From assembly GCA_914767715.1 (NCBI GenBank), contig OU612072.1, positions 26,104,001 through 26,164,000 on the forward strand: 60,000 bases of DNA, given 5' to 3'. The position numbers were made by a program, and so were the translations under genes. The notes beneath the pieces are model-generated. The model saw nothing but the letters and a program-made list of their open reading frames with translations, ran no database searches and was not told the DNA's origin. This document shows positions 11,663 through 23,267 of the stretch, one piece after another. This stretch comes from Membranipora membranacea (Eukaryota > Bryozoa > Gymnolaemata > Cheilostomatida > Membraniporidae). The stretch's first letter is position 1; each line of letters starts with the position of its first letter.

Positions 11663-12592
11663 AGATAGAATGATCACAGAATTTCGCTTGTATTTGAATA
11701 TATCATTACTCTATATATTATTATTATTATCTCAATAAAAGGGAATAGGAATGACTTCGACAGGAGACCTTAACCGAGTTATCTGAATATTTCATTATTG
11801 ACTTAAACATTTATTTGAATAATAAGCAAAAAGCGACTGCCTTAGCATTTCCTACACTTAGTAATAAGTGAACATAATATAAGCTAGTCAAAAGCAAGAC
11901 GAGGATCTGGAAAATGAGAAAATTTCTGTGGCACAATTTATTGTGTACATGTTTGATGCCTCTGTGCTGTAACAGGATCCACCTCTTTAGTATTAAAGGA
12001 AACTGCTATGTCCTTTTTCCATCAGTTGGGCATTACTGGATCTGGTCGCTGTAATGAAGATCTAAAAATTCCTATCTGTCCCAGAACAAATATATAACAT
12101 TGAATGACTTTTACATGAGTGTCCATTTTTTGTCTAGAATAGCTTTGCAATAGAAAAATGATCATTTGTCATCACAGCACCATTAATCATTTTAATACAT
12201 GTCAATTCAAAATACTGTTTTAGAAGTGTCAACTGCTGGAAACAGGACATAACAGTTTCCTTTAAAACTAAAGAGGCGGATCCCGTTACAGCACTGAGGC
12301 ATCAAACATGTACACGCTAAAATTTGCAAAAGACATATTCTCATTTTCCAGATCCTCGTTTTGCTTTTGACTAGCATATATTATGTTCACTAATAATTAA
12401 GTGTAGGAAATGCTCAGGCAGTTTCTTTTTGCTTATTATTCAAATTAATGTTTAAGTCAATAATGAAATATTCAGATAACTCGGTTAAGGTCTCCTGTCA
12501 AAGTCATTCCTATTCCCTTTTATTGAGATAATAATATATATATAGCAATGATATATTCAAATACAAGCGAAATTCTGTGCTCATTCTCTCTT

Positions 12593-12740
12593 CCTACCTA
12601 CCTACCTACCTACCTACCTACCTACCTACCTACCTACCTACCTACCTACCTACCTACCTACCTAATTACCTACCTACCTACCTACCTACCTACCTTCCTA
12701 CCTACCTATCTACCTTCCTACCTACCTATCTATCTATCTA
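12593..12740 (+). repeat. (CTAC)n microsatellite
   Basis: The complement-orientation array closing palindrome P-I. It ends in CTAT units before 'ctagtcagtcc'. Confidence 0.9.
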
Positions 12741-13390
12741 GTCAGTCCTCATTATCCCCCCTTAGAGTCAGGTAAAAGTGAGTCTCCCTACAAATGTTGT
12801 GACAGAAGATATCCTAATCTCATAAAACCCAAAATTAAAGGATAAAAGTATTGAAACCTTAATTCTAATTGTGCAATCAGCATTACTGTTGGCGCTCACA
12901 TTCTGATCTAAAACTGAGATGAGTACAGGTATTCTTTTCTGTAGGTGGATTGATGAACGATCAATTATACCATTTAATCAGGTCCGAAAGACCATCATTG
13001 GACCTGCAATTATAATTATTGGAGGAAATGATGAAGCAGTAAATCATAAATCCAGGAATCAGTTGCTATAAGAGAAATAATCAAGAAATGCGCCGATCCT
13101 GTTTGCGATGTGAGTTTTAAATAGACCTTAATATCCTAGGAGCCTCAGTCCATGATCATTCATGAACCTCAGTCGGAAATCCTTTTCAGGACAGCTCATA
13201 ATAAAAGACAAACCAAAGTTTAAAATAAGTGCAAATTTTCAAAATACATTAAGGATGTAGAAAAAAACTAGTATAAAAGCAGGAACAAAAACATTGAGAG
13301 TCATCACTGTCCAGCCCTCTGCACAGAAATCATCACATTATTGTACAAGTAAGTTAAAAGTTATCTGTTCTAACTTGACAAATTATAAAT
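12741..13390. repeat. Left edge of unit 1: inverted B-module blocks
   Basis: Alignable with 32065-32730. It carries, in inverted order, the blocks 'tctgtaggtggattgatgaa', 'ggtccgaaagaccat', 'cctcagtcggaaatccttttcaggacagctcat' and 'catcactgtccagccctc' of the B modules. No gene is seen. It leads directly into the promoter region of peptide gene P1. Confidence 0.7.
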
Positions 13391-13578
13391 TGGTTTTGAG
13401 GATAGTCATTTACAATATGTTTTTTTAATGCATATATTTGTACTTGTAATAATTCAGGTTAAAAGATTTCCTGCAACAATAACAATGAGGCGTGTTACAG
13501 GTTTAGAAATCAATCTCAATATTTCATAGGTTGATTAGAACCATATTGATGAATATTTGTTAGATAACATATGCCCAG

Positions 13579-13585
13579 TATATAG
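13579..13585 (+). promoter_or_regulatory. TATA box of peptide gene P1
   Basis: TATATAG within 'cccagtatatagagcag', 94 bases upstream of the P1 ATG. The same TATATAGAGC block is kept upstream of four orphan signal exons (7588, 9545, 29700, 58091) but is altered in gene P2. Confidence 0.55.
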
Positions 13586-13672
13586 AGCAGATTGTTTGAT
13601 ACATCTAGATCATATTGCACTATGCTGATGTGTCTAATATTTACATGTTTTAGAATATCTGCATATACCACA

Positions 13673-14348
13673 ATGAGATTTTTACTGATATCCGTAGCCG
13701 CTGTCTTACTGGTGTGTGTTACAAACACAGAAGCTAGCGATTATATGGTGAGTTGAAGCTCAATTAAAAAATAAACTCAATCAATTCAAGTCACAAAAAC
13801 ATGAAACTATTATGTAAAATAATTGAATCAAATCAACATCAGACTATGGTCAACTATGTATTTAATGAATAAACTATTAATGTGAAATTTTTGTAGAACT
13901 GAACACCTATTTACATTGTGAATTAAATTGCAATACAATTTTTCATTGAATCAAAGTGTGTATCAGTGGGGAATATACTGCCTTTCAAGTCTGCAACAAC
14001 TTTAACTTTTGAACCAAATATTAAATAAGAAAAATGTCTTTGTGAAGTATAATTTGGAGTGCTTTAAGTGATTGCAGTTATTATTAACACAAAAAAGAGA
14101 TATCCGCCGAAGAAATGGTTTCAGTTCCCTGCTTTGCTGTTATTATTATTGTTGAAGCGAAGATGACGAGCAACTGTTGATAAGCGAAAAAATTCATCAT
14201 ACTTATTAAGAGTTTATCCCACATCATTATATTTCAGAAATGCGCAGTCGGATGTCTAGATAACTATGACAGTTCAAAAGATCAGAGTGATTGTACTGCC
14301 CGCTGTGAACTTTCGTGGGCCCTTGGCAAATCGTTTGAATTTTCTTAA
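13673..14348 (+). CDS. P1: small secreted CX3C-X12-CX3C peptide precursor
   Basis: Two exons: 13673-13747 (ATG, 25 codons, donor GTGAGT) and 14238-14348 (acceptor ATTTCAG, 37 codons with TAA), phase 0, 61 residues. Exon 1 is a signal peptide (MRFLLISVAAVLLVCVTNTEA) plus a few residues. Exon 2 gives a mature peptide of about 40 residues with exactly four cysteines as Cys-X3-Cys, 12 residues, Cys-X3-Cys. That spacing is known from helical-hairpin peptides (plant alpha-hairpinins, scorpion kappa-KTx), but no homology is claimed. An antimicrobial, defensive, venom or signalling role is possible and is not shown by the sequence. A TATA box lies at 13579-13585 and AATAAA at 14440 and 14450. Unit 2 holds the paralogue P2. 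The mature exon is unusually diverged between them. Confidence 0.75.
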
Positions 14349-14439
14349 ATTCAGTTTATGTTAGCTCCTCCAAGCAAGCAGCGTTAACAGCACAAGATCA
14401 TTTTGCGTTTTGTATCTGCAAAAGTTCCTTACTGATAAT

Positions 14440-14455
14440 AATAAATCTTAATAAA
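14440..14455 (+). terminator. Poly(A) signals of P1
   Basis: Two AATAAA hexamers (14440-14445, 14450-14455) about 95 bases past the stop, conserved in P2 (33666-33671, 33676-33681). Confidence 0.6.
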
Positions 14456-14544
14456 ACCAGTGTACTTCGTCCATTGTTATGCCAACATCTGAATTTCATG
14501 AACATTTAACTGAGTGTCATGTAATTTACATGGACCAAAGATAA

Positions 14545-14690
14545 TTTGAGAAGGGAGGCGTGGTATATCTGAGAAAGGAGGCTTGGTATATTTGAGGAAG
14601 GGGTGTGGTATATCTGAGGAAGGAGGCGTGGTATATTTGAGAAGGGAGGCAAGATCTATCTGAGTAAAGAGGCGTGGTCTATCTGTTGAG
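14545..14690 (+). repeat. Minisatellite of about 28 bp, 'GAGGAAGGAGGCGTGGTATAT'
   Basis: Five to six imperfect copies of a unit of the type gaggaaggaggcgtggtatatctga. The unit 2 counterpart (33773-33887 continuing at 39504) is the site where the hAT transposon landed, so this copy is the pre-insertion reference. Confidence 0.85.
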
Positions 14691-16600
14691 CATGAGCGGT
14701 AGATCAGAGAGAGCTCAGCCTACAGACCTGTGTGATTACCTGGTTATTAATTGTCTTTTTCAGATGTGAGAAATATGCTCAGGTATTAGAATATTGATGT
14801 TGGATTAACCGCAATTCATCTAATAATAAGAATGATACAAGTTTACTAACACCCATCCCTATCGCTGGTTTCTTGATGGTTATTTTCGCCACTCTGATAT
14901 ACCCTCTATTGATATTGTCATTGTTTCCATTGCTGATGTCATTGTTTCCAGTTTAAGGAGGCAGCATGGCTCAACCAGGGCAGTCTGAGACTGCTACACT
15001 ATTGTGAAGACTGGAGAGAGTTCCTATTTAAGGCAGGAAAAAAACATTGACGAAATAATGGTCTACATCACCTCTTTGTTATAAAACTTGTGAAAATCAG
15101 AATGATGTTTCATCAAGAAAATTTGGGTCGTACCTATAACCTGCTCTACTGTCTACTGAGCCACGGGAACGATTTAGGGGTTGAAAAAGCAGCATATTTT
15201 CAGTGTCTGTCTTACAATCAATATTGAAAATTCTGAGACCTAAAAGAACAGCACTCCATACGACAAAGGTGCTGATCTGTAAATGCAGCCAACATATCAT
15301 TTCAGCCTTCACTGCACTCAAATTGACTGCCAGAGTTAAACTATAAATTTACTCCATAAGTTAAGGGGTTTTACATCAGGAGTCAATTTTGGAACAACAA
15401 ATTCACAGTACTGCTATGATAGTATCACAGACTCATTCTTAGATCTGATCGGTTGCTCTTTTGCATATATATTATATAGTTTGCATTATCTATTGAGCTC
15501 AACATCTATGGCATCGATAGTTGTCTTCTCTCAAGTAAAATAACCTTAAACCCCAAACTTCTTTTGTCTGGCAAAAAAATAGAAGCAATATAGTTATTGA
15601 TAATTAATATCTATTAAGATTTATCTTCAATTTAATGGTGTATCAAGTGTTTCTCCCAAATCCAAGTACTTCAATGACTTTCACCGTTCAAGATTTTAGT
15701 CTGGCAAGCTCGCAATAACTCTGACCCTCGCCGATCCTAAATAAAACCTTAACAACATGATGTTTGCATAATATATGATTGCAACAGACTAGAGATTGAT
15801 ATTGCAGATTTTCTTTCCTGGTATCAAAATCAGTGAGATATTATATTCTCATTCCGGATGCTTGTAATATTCCTGTCATCACGGTCACCAGGCAAAGCTT
15901 CCTCATCACTCAATTGCAAAAGAAAATTAATCAAACTCCAATCGGTAAACATTTGTAACACATAAATGTTCAGAATCCCCTTTTGACACACATGCTTGAC
16001 GGTGTCACAGGTTTTTTTGCTATTGAACCAGTATTAATTATTCAAAGCAGTTCACTCCAATTGAAATCAAGAAACTAGATTTCACCATTAGAAAAGCGAT
16101 CCTCAATTTAACCAGCTGGCGCCAAAAGTTGTAGGAAAAACTGTATTGGAGTATGCAGCAATGAAATAGGATCAATTAGCGCTTTTCGTGGGTGAGCAGG
16201 TAGAATGTCAGGTCTTCAGGTGACAAAAAGATAATATCTGATATATTTCAAAAAAGAAATATTCTATACTTATAATTCACAAAACAAAACATGGCAATAA
16301 TTCCTTTTAATTACTGACAGATACCAAATGGTTTCAATGACATCAATAGCACTAATATTTTAAAGACTGAAAGCCCTGCAAATGTAAGTGAAGTTGAAAA
16401 GTTATATTACACAAATTTGAGTAGATGTGTACAAAGTGACCAAGCATTAAATCAAATATATAATGATTTAGGCAGGAACTAATTATCATTTGTATGTCCT
16501 AATGAAAGATGGCACTGTTGGTACTGAATTGAGGTTTTTTTGCATATCATTGATTACTTGATAAATTAATAATATGTAATAATGTGACAAAAATAGCTAT
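14691..16600. other. Intergenic region between P1 and T2
   Basis: No gene supported; short open frames such as 15097-15321 (-) have no domain. It aligns with 39512-40329 and 42922-43975 of unit 2. The two unit 2 blocks are separated by a 2.6 kb insertion whose empty site here is at about 15556 ('ccccaaacttcttttgtctg'). Confidence 0.7.
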
Positions 16601-16671
16601 AATAATGATCGATTTGACAGGTGGCTTGTTGGCTTTGATTGATGATCATTTCTGATGAGCCAAATCTGAGG

Positions 16672-16889
16672 TATATAAGGCAGTGCTGAAAACAGAGAGA
16701 TCATCATTCAACTGTTGCACACCACACAGAAGAGTAATAAAATGCGGGAGTAACAAAGTGTTTAGATTTACTGAAATATAGCTGATAATTGAGCCAAATC
16801 TAGGGTATATAAGGCAGAGCAGAGAACAGGGAGATCATCATTCAACTGCTGGAGACACAGAAGAGTGATAGAATGCGGGAGTAACAAAT
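16672..16889 (+). promoter_or_regulatory. Duplicated TATA promoter and leader of T2, with uORF
   Basis: Two tandem copies about 130 bp apart of a block with TATATAAG (16672-16679 and 16806-16813), GAGATCATCATTCAACTG and an ATG-CGG-GAG-TAA mini-ORF (16742-16753 and 16873-16884). Only the second copy ends in a good donor (GTAAGC at 16890), which could splice to the acceptor ending at 17116, two bases before the T2 start. The first copy reads GTGTTT at that place. Confidence 0.65.
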
Positions 16890-17118
16890 GTAAGCCTTTA
16901 TTACTGAAAATAAAAACTGAAATGAGCTATAATAAGAACATTGTTAGTAGTCTGAAAACAATGATGCATATTCTTAGCTGCAATATTTTAGATACTCGAT
17001 ACTTGATAAATCCGCTGGTGTATCTTGTTGCTTATTGTTTCATCTCAATGTATCAGAATTTTGAACCTTGTTGTATCTTGTGGTATCTCATTGTATGTCA
17101 TTTGATATCATTGTAGCT

Positions 17119-18132
17119 ATGATAAAGCTGATTATCCTGGCTGTTGCGCCAGTAGCATTAGTCAGCGCTGGTTACAAGAGTTCTGCCTACAGAGCACCTG
17201 TTCAAACTCACTACCAAGCACCTGCACCAGTATATCACCCTCCTCCAGCCCCTGCAAAGCAATATAACAATGGTGAGTTGATTTATTCCGAAGCTGTACA
17301 TATTGAGTGGTAAGTGTGAAATCAACTGCAGTTGCTTCAATTATGATTCTTATCTGAAAATACAAAATATTTTGAGAACAAGAATAAAATATCGGTTCTC
17401 TTCATTTCAACAATGAGTGGAGTGCATGGGGATACTATGGACAGTGCTCTAAACCATGTGGAGGAGGAGTTCAGTACAGACAAAGAACCTGCTCCACCAG
17501 AAAGGTTCAATGCTATGGAGGAAACACCAAGAAGCAATGTTACGGACCAAGCTCATCTCAGACACGTTGTAATCTACAATGCTGCCCAGGTAATACATAA
17601 ATACTACATTTTGCAGAATACCAGTGATTTTCGAAAGACAACATTTTACTGTTATATTTATCAGTTGCATTGTTTGCTAATTTTTATTATTAATCGGTAT
17701 TACAGTAAATGGAGGATTTACTCAATGGTCAAACTGGATCAACATCCCGAACCAACTTTACCAACAAAGCAGATACAGAAGCTGTTCTTCCCCAGAACCT
17801 TACTGTGATGGAGCTCAGTGCTATGGGGAGTCTACCCAGTCCAGACATGCACCAAATAAGTATTTATCTTTCTCTAGCACATACATATTCATATTTTTTG
17901 CCTAAAAAAAATCACACCGATAATCTATCACATGGCTCATCACATGCCTATCAAGGGCCTAGATTGTACAAATATAGATGGGGACAACCAAAAACTCAAA
18001 GTGTGGCCAATACTTGCCGAGTGTCCATAACAGCTTGTTGTCTTATTTTCAGAACCACAGCCAGTCTACCAAAAAACCGTATCAACACCCTATCAAGCAC
18101 CACAACACCTAACACCATACGGGCAATACTAA
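17119..18132 (+). pseudogene. T2: secreted TSP1-repeat protein gene, splice sites damaged
   Basis: Coding blocks: 17119-17272 (signal peptide MIKLIILAVAPVALVSA plus PVYHPPPAPA linker; donor GTGAGT intact), about 17413-17589 (TSP1 domain, frame open), 17706-17855 (TSP1-like domain, open) and 18053-18132 (tail ending PYGQY, stop). No coding block has a stop, but two splice signals are lost. The acceptor of the TSP1 exon reads TTTCAACAATGAG where T4 has TTTCAGTATATGAG. The donor after 17855 is ATAAGT instead of GTAAGT. All internal exons are phase 1 at both ends, so skipping exon 2 would keep the frame; losing the last donor would not. It is convergent with T3. Confidence 0.75.
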
Positions 18133-18376
18133 AATACTGCTTACTGGACAAATTAGCAGTGAGCATCAGTACCAGAAAACTATTGGTAACAGCAGGTCAT
18201 GTATCGACTTGCTAATACGATCACACTGATGTCTGATGGAATTGTATTTTCTTTCAACCTGATAGCTATAATTGTAGATCTAACTGTTGCCTAAACTAAG
18301 TCATCTGAATTTGTCAAAGCTGAATTGGTTTTCTTTTCTTTCACCTCCTATGGACATTTACATTGTATGCAAAACA

Positions 18377-18407
<31 letters not shown>

Positions 18408-19961
18408 TGAGAAAACAGGGACCAGTATCAATATGTGATGAAGTCACATCAGTATCTAACTTTGTGTCAGTAATCAGGACTAACCAAATATCAAGCAGCT
18501 TTAAGGATATTCTTCTATTGACATCCTAGCTTCTTGACCAATCAAAAATAAGGGACGCATATTTAGACCCACATATAATCTGACATTTGCTTGTTTGGGA
18601 ACACACATGTTCCCCTAATCCATGAATGCATATCAATGATACACTACGTTTGCAATAGGGTGATAAACTTTTGTACTTGAAACGTTTTGTGAATTGTTAC
18701 AATTAAAATGACTCACCTGTTAGCCTTGTGCAGGTTGGCAACACTCAAAATAAACTCAATAGACATAGACCACAATGTATTATAAGCTGTTAATACAAGT
18801 CTAAAGTTATGAAGCCTCTTGCATCAAACTACATACGAATATTCCATGATTACTTAAAATTATACCCGAAATTAGTTGACAATAAGCAGTATCATTCAAT
18901 CATTACTAATTACATTGGCATAAAAAATCAGGCAGATTATACTGTCAGACTGTAGGGTAGGCTCCACAATGATTTCTTGCTCATATCTTATGAGTTTGTA
19001 ATTTTTCGAGATGGAAAAAAATACCTCTCAATTACATAAAAAATTAACTTACAGATTGACTGACTATAGGATCATCTCATCATTGTAGTCCCAGTTTGCT
19101 TAAATGGCAATTGGTTCTGACAATTTAAAAAAATTTCAGATAGCTCTCAAAAGCATAGGAAAATATTCTAATACACTTAAAATATTTCTTTGAGACCCAT
19201 GTTTACTAGGGTGTCAGTGGTTATTCCGTCATCAATCTAATCATTTAGTGGAACAAGGGCACATATATGACCCTCAAAAAGCAAACTTCAAAATTATATA
19301 GAAACTATTTTCCCTCTTGTTGATCAATTTGAAAATTGAGTCATTCTAGAATGCTACTCCCTGGAATATATAATTAAGCATTATGGGATGTATGCCAGAT
19401 CTTTAGCTGGATCAAATCACTGATACAAAGGTTTTAATTGAGGAAACTTCATCATATATTGCCATACTGTGTATTTTACCACTAATCCATGAATCGGTTT
19501 TATATGGTAAATATTGCTTTATCAGCCTATGGCTATTCAAGTTATATCATTATAGAATTGCAACTGAATTAGTTCCGACAAATACTCGTTAGGGGCAGAA
19601 TTCAGCTATTTTTTTATTTGCCAGTTCATTGGTTTGCCCATGTGTGGTTAGTACATCAAATCCATGAGAACCCATATGAGGAGGCCGAAAGAGAGTTTAG
19701 TTTCTGTCATTTGACTCTTACAAATATTAGTTAAGCAGTTATTGGGAGGCAGAAGTAAAGAGACTGTTTCATCTTCAAACAGTTTTGATTATTATTTGAT
19801 GCAATCGATAGATCAACAATGATAAAAAAAAAGATTGAAACATCGGGTGTCAATGTGACTGCAATGCTTGACATGATCTGTTGTTGGCAAGCATCAAATT
19901 TTGAAAGTTAATTCAAATTTAATGTTCAGTCAGAGTTCAGCACTGAGCTAGTAGCATCTTA
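18133..19961. other. Region between convergent T2 and T3
   Basis: About 1.8 kb, closely matched by 45481-47301 of unit 2. No gene, RNA or mobile element recognised; short open frames are not conserved between the copies. It presumably holds the 3' ends of both TSP1 transcripts. Confidence 0.6.
18376..18407 (+). repeat. (CATA)n microsatellite
   Basis: About eight CATA units after T2; the paralogous place behind T4 has a shorter, interrupted run (45724-45746). Confidence 0.9.
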
Positions 19962-21352
19962 TTAGTATGGTCCATATGGTCTTGGGTGTTGTTGTGGGGC
20001 TTGATAAGGTGTTGCCACTGGTTTAGTGTAGACTGGCTGTGGTTCTAAAAATAAGAAGATAACTGGTTGATGATGCTGATTAAGAATTCCAAAGGCTACA
20101 AAATTGCTACATGTCGGTTGCCCAGAAATAGAAGCCTGTCTTTTGATATCTGCAGTGGGCATTTGGTACGATACATAATCGTTGTGTTTTGTTTTGATAT
20201 TGCTAGATTGAATTCTCCAAATGTACATTAGAAAAATAAAAACTTACTGTTGTGAGTAGACTCTCCATAGCACTTAGCTCCACCACATGAAGGATATGGC
20301 TTAGAACAGCTTCTGTATCTGGTTTATTGGTAAGATCCTTGGTGGCTGTTAGAGCAGTTAGACCAGGTGGTATATCCTCCATTTACTGTAATACCAATAA
20401 ATTTTAAAATTTACAAAACAATGCAATACAACTGATTGGTGAAATGTTTTGTTGTATGAAAATCACTGGTTTTCTACAGAACGTTGTCGAATAGCCTCCA
20501 ACAAGGAGTCAGGAGTGGTCTGATGGTTAAGGGTGCGAAATTGTCATTTGTGTGGTCAAGGTTCGATTCCCGGCGCCCGCAGTCGTTTCTGATTTGGTAT
20601 TTGCGCCCCATTCATCCTAGCGAGGTCCTCGCGGAACACGACTAAAAACACCGGAGGTCCATTTCGTGTTTGCACACCCCTCATGCAGTAAAAAAACCCA
20701 CTCTGCCTCTTCGATGAAAATAGTAGCCAGAATTCCAACAGGCAAGGGTATAAGGTGAGCCTCGAGTACCATGGGTCTCTGTAACTTTACTCTAGAGGCT
20801 GGGGTAACCCTCTCCGCAATGACGACTTCCACTTAGACTTGGCCTCCGACAAATATTCTGACTTCAGTATTACCTGGGCAGCATTGTAGATCACAACGTC
20901 TCTGAGATGAGCTTTGACCATAACATTGCTTGTTGTTATTGTTGCTTCCTCCATAGCCTTGAACCTTTTTGGTGGAGCAAGTTCTCTGTCTGTACTGAAC
21001 TCCTCCTCCACATGGTTTAGAGCATTGTCCGTAGTATCCCCATGATCTCCACTCATATAATGAAGTGAAGAATACCGATATATTGTTCTTGCTCTAAATA
21101 TCATTTTATTTCACATAAGACAATTCATTTAATCAAGTACAAGTTAAGTTGAATGCATGCTTAGACATATAAATTGAATTTGAGTATAATCAACTCCCCA
21201 TTGTAATATTGCTTAGCAGATGAAGGATGTGGCTTATATACTGGTGCAGACGCTGGGTATTGAGTTTGAACAGGTGCTCTGTAGGCAGGCTGTTGGGAAC
21301 AAGCGCTAACGCATGCCACAGCAGCGACAGCCAGGATGATCAACTTAGTCAT
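19962..21352 (-). pseudogene. T3: secreted TSP1-repeat protein gene, inactivated
   Basis: Minus-strand blocks: 21352-21199 (signal peptide MTKLIILAVAAVACVSA, Pro/Tyr/Ser linker), 21059-20874 (TSP1 domain, two codons longer than T4), 20385-20248 (TSP1-like domain with the WSNCSN cysteine kept) and 20044-19962 (tail ending PYGPY). Three lesions are visible. The first donor is GGGAGT instead of GTGAGT. The TSP1 acceptor reads CTTCAT where T4 has TTTCAG. A TAA (20326-20324) replaces a Gln codon in the third block. A 338 bp SINE sits in the second intron. T5 is its unit 2 counterpart; it shares the acceptor loss and the SINE but not the TAA or the donor change. Confidence 0.8.
20495..20852 (+). 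mobile_element. tRNA-derived SINE in T3 intron, with target duplications
   Basis: The body is 20505-20842 (338 bp), flanked by CCTCCAACAA (20495-20504) and CCTCCGACAA (20843-20852), a likely target-site duplication with one mismatch. The head is tRNA-like: an A-box-like 'tggtctgatggttaagg' and a perfect B box GGTTCGATTCC (20560-20570). The 270 bp body is unrelated to tRNA and there is no poly(A) tail. The T1 intron lacks it; the T5 intron has the orthologous copy (47845-48178). The insertion is therefore older than the unit 1/2 duplication. Confidence 0.7.
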
Positions 21353-22485
21353 AGCTACAGGAAGATACAAAAAGATGCAACAATAAACAACAAGAGACAT
21401 AATCAACAACTTGTTATGAATCAATAGTATCCCAATCATTTGATCTGAGAATACCTACATTGACTTCTGACTACTTAGAATGACTCTGTTAACTATATTC
21501 TGTAATTAAATCGGAGTTCTCACTTATCCATTTTATTTCTCATATGTCTGTGTCCAACAGTGGAATGATGATTATAAAGTTCCCAATGAACTTTTGATCG
21601 GTGTCTTGGTCGTAAAGAGCATATTACGCACAACGGGGAAGCGAATTGGAGAAATAATATCTGTTATCTGTCACGTTTGTTTCTCTTGTCTATGATCCCG
21701 TGAAACCTGTGAATGTTAAAAAATTACCATACATAAGTACATAAAGAAAACCAATATACAACTTTAAAATTAAAAAATTTAACTGCCAGTACAGTACTCT
21801 AAAATTAATATGAATCATTATTCAACTGAGTAGTCATGTAAATCTCTCTCGTGTGTAATTCCGTTTGATATTAATTAATAATAGTAAAATGAGGAAAAAG
21901 TACATTAGAATAATCAGAAAAAACATACCTTGACAGTCTCTTGACCAAGCTTTAATTTATCTTTACTTATTCTTTACTTGTTTCTAATTATATCGCTGTA
22001 TAACTTAGTCTTAGCAAGTGGTTTGCATTGAGTATTAAAGTTTAGCAACAACATTGCCCGCTGTCTTAACATAAACTGAAGCTGTCAAGATCTGCCCATT
22101 ACAAAAGTCACCCCAATGAAATCACAACAAGACCCAAGCTGGCGCACCCATGTCTGATTCAGAATAAAAACATCACTTTGTAACGAAGGGTTGCCACCAA
22201 GGCAGTGCAGAGGAAGACATCAAGAGGCTTTTGGCTAAGCTGTATAAACAGAAATTGATTGCACACAATTGAATCATCTTCGCTAATAAAAACAAAACTT
22301 ACTGGATATAATGTTATCAACTTGGTGTTAACCAATTCTACACTCATTAATTTGTTTTGAAGGAAACCACGCACAATAACAGATTTTTCACATTTTCACA
22401 TTTCAAATTTTCACATCGCTATAAATCTAGGAATAATACTACTGCTAGATGATGCTTACCTAATTAAATTTAGCTTGCAGAAAAC

Positions 22486-22530
22486 AAATTATTACAATGA
22501 TCTCTCTACTCTCTGCACTGTCTTATAATT
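22486..22530 (-). promoter_or_regulatory. TATA-like promoter of T3
   Basis: On the minus strand TTATAAGA (22528-22521) is followed by CAGTGCAGAGAGTAGAGAGATCAT. The GAGAGATCAT block is common to the T1, T2 and T4 promoters. The T5 equivalent is at 49924-49917. Unlike T2/T4 there is only one promoter copy. Confidence 0.5.
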
Positions 22531-23039
22531 GGTGCGTCAGAAATGATCATAAATCAAAGCCATCAAGCCTCCTGTCAAATATATGGTGAATATAGCTATT
22601 TATGTCATTTTATTAACAAGAATTGCCACTTGAAGTCACAATGATGATATGCAAAAAACTCAGTTCAAATACCATCAACTGCCATCAATCATTTAGAAGG
22701 ATAGGATAATTAGTTCCTTAATTGTGCATAATTTTATTCATCTGTTCAAATGTAATTTTTTTGCCCAATATTTGGTCACCCACTACCGGCCTACATAAAG
22801 ACAGTTTGATATACAATATGCAAAACAGCTTGTAATACCAGGGACCAGGGGCTCACGTTTATTCAAAGATGAATTTTTTTCCCTTGCCTTTGGCCTCATT
22901 CATCCACCAAAAGTGAAAACTGTATCACCAGGTACCGGATTTATTGGAATAAAATTGATAAGGTAGTTTCTTCTAAAGTTTCAGATTGCATAAAAAGCTA
23001 TGTTTTCCTGCAGTTTGCAGATAATCATTTTAACCACAA

Positions 23040-23267
23040 TCAGTTAATAGTGTTAGCTTGCCGAAATGCTTGCAGCACAGCCACACACCCTTGACTAGAA
23101 CCTCTAGGGTCTATATGACTGCTGCTAAAACCCAATGAATTTAGTGTCCAAAAAAATGGGACAAATTTAGATAAGATTATATACGTCGCCTTGCATGCAA
23201 AATTAGCAGAAATAAACTTTGTGAAGTGCTTGCTGCTGAGTATTTTATCTCCATCAATCATCATCAT
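23040..23267 (-). CDS. Conserved 75-codon open frame of unknown nature (unit 1)
   Basis: An uninterrupted frame beginning MMMIDGDKILSSKHFTKFIS and ending RQANTIN, also open at 50654-50427 in unit 2 with about seven residue differences. No signal peptide or known domain. It could be a fragment of a longer gene or of an old mobile element, or chance conservation in a recent duplicate. Confidence 0.2.
   Translation of the reverse strand: MMMIDGDKILSSKHFTKFISANFACKATYIILSKFVPFFWTLNSLGFSSSHIDPRGSSQGCVAVLQAFRQANTIN

Larger units (their letters stand above)
11465..12745. repeat. Palindromic B element P-I with microsatellite ends
   Basis: A 1.28 kb inverted structure. An outer (GTAG)n array (11469-11662) is followed by a left arm of about 365 bp (11663-12030). 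A spacer of about 200 bp (12031-12235) and a right arm (12236-12592), the reverse complement of the left, follow. It closes with a (CTAC)n array (12593-12740). The arms match the B-module block that contains the 46-codon frame. The spacer reads 'gaagatctaaaaattcc' to 'caattcaaaatactg'. The right flank 'ctatctagtcagtcctcattat' is shared with 32060-32085, so this sits at the junction of units 0 and 1 as 30200-32070 does for units 1 and 2. Confidence 0.8.

Noticed and set aside
6241-12745. CRISPR-like or centromeric satellite interpretation of the repeats
   Set aside because: The modules are long, carry gene fragments and microsatellites, and have no short direct repeats with unique spacers. The context is a metazoan gene cluster.
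17413-17808. 131-codon frame over the T2 TSP1 exon, and similar frames over T1, T3, T4, T5 starting MSG.HGDTTD
   Set aside because: These are out-of-frame readings of the TSP1 exons. The TSP1 frame with its cysteine pattern is the conserved one.
20061-20228. Long N-terminal extension of the last T3 exon (and 47402-47568 for T5)
   Set aside because: The frame reads through the intron; a clear acceptor (TTTTTAG) starts the exon at 20044 and 47384 as in T2 and T4.
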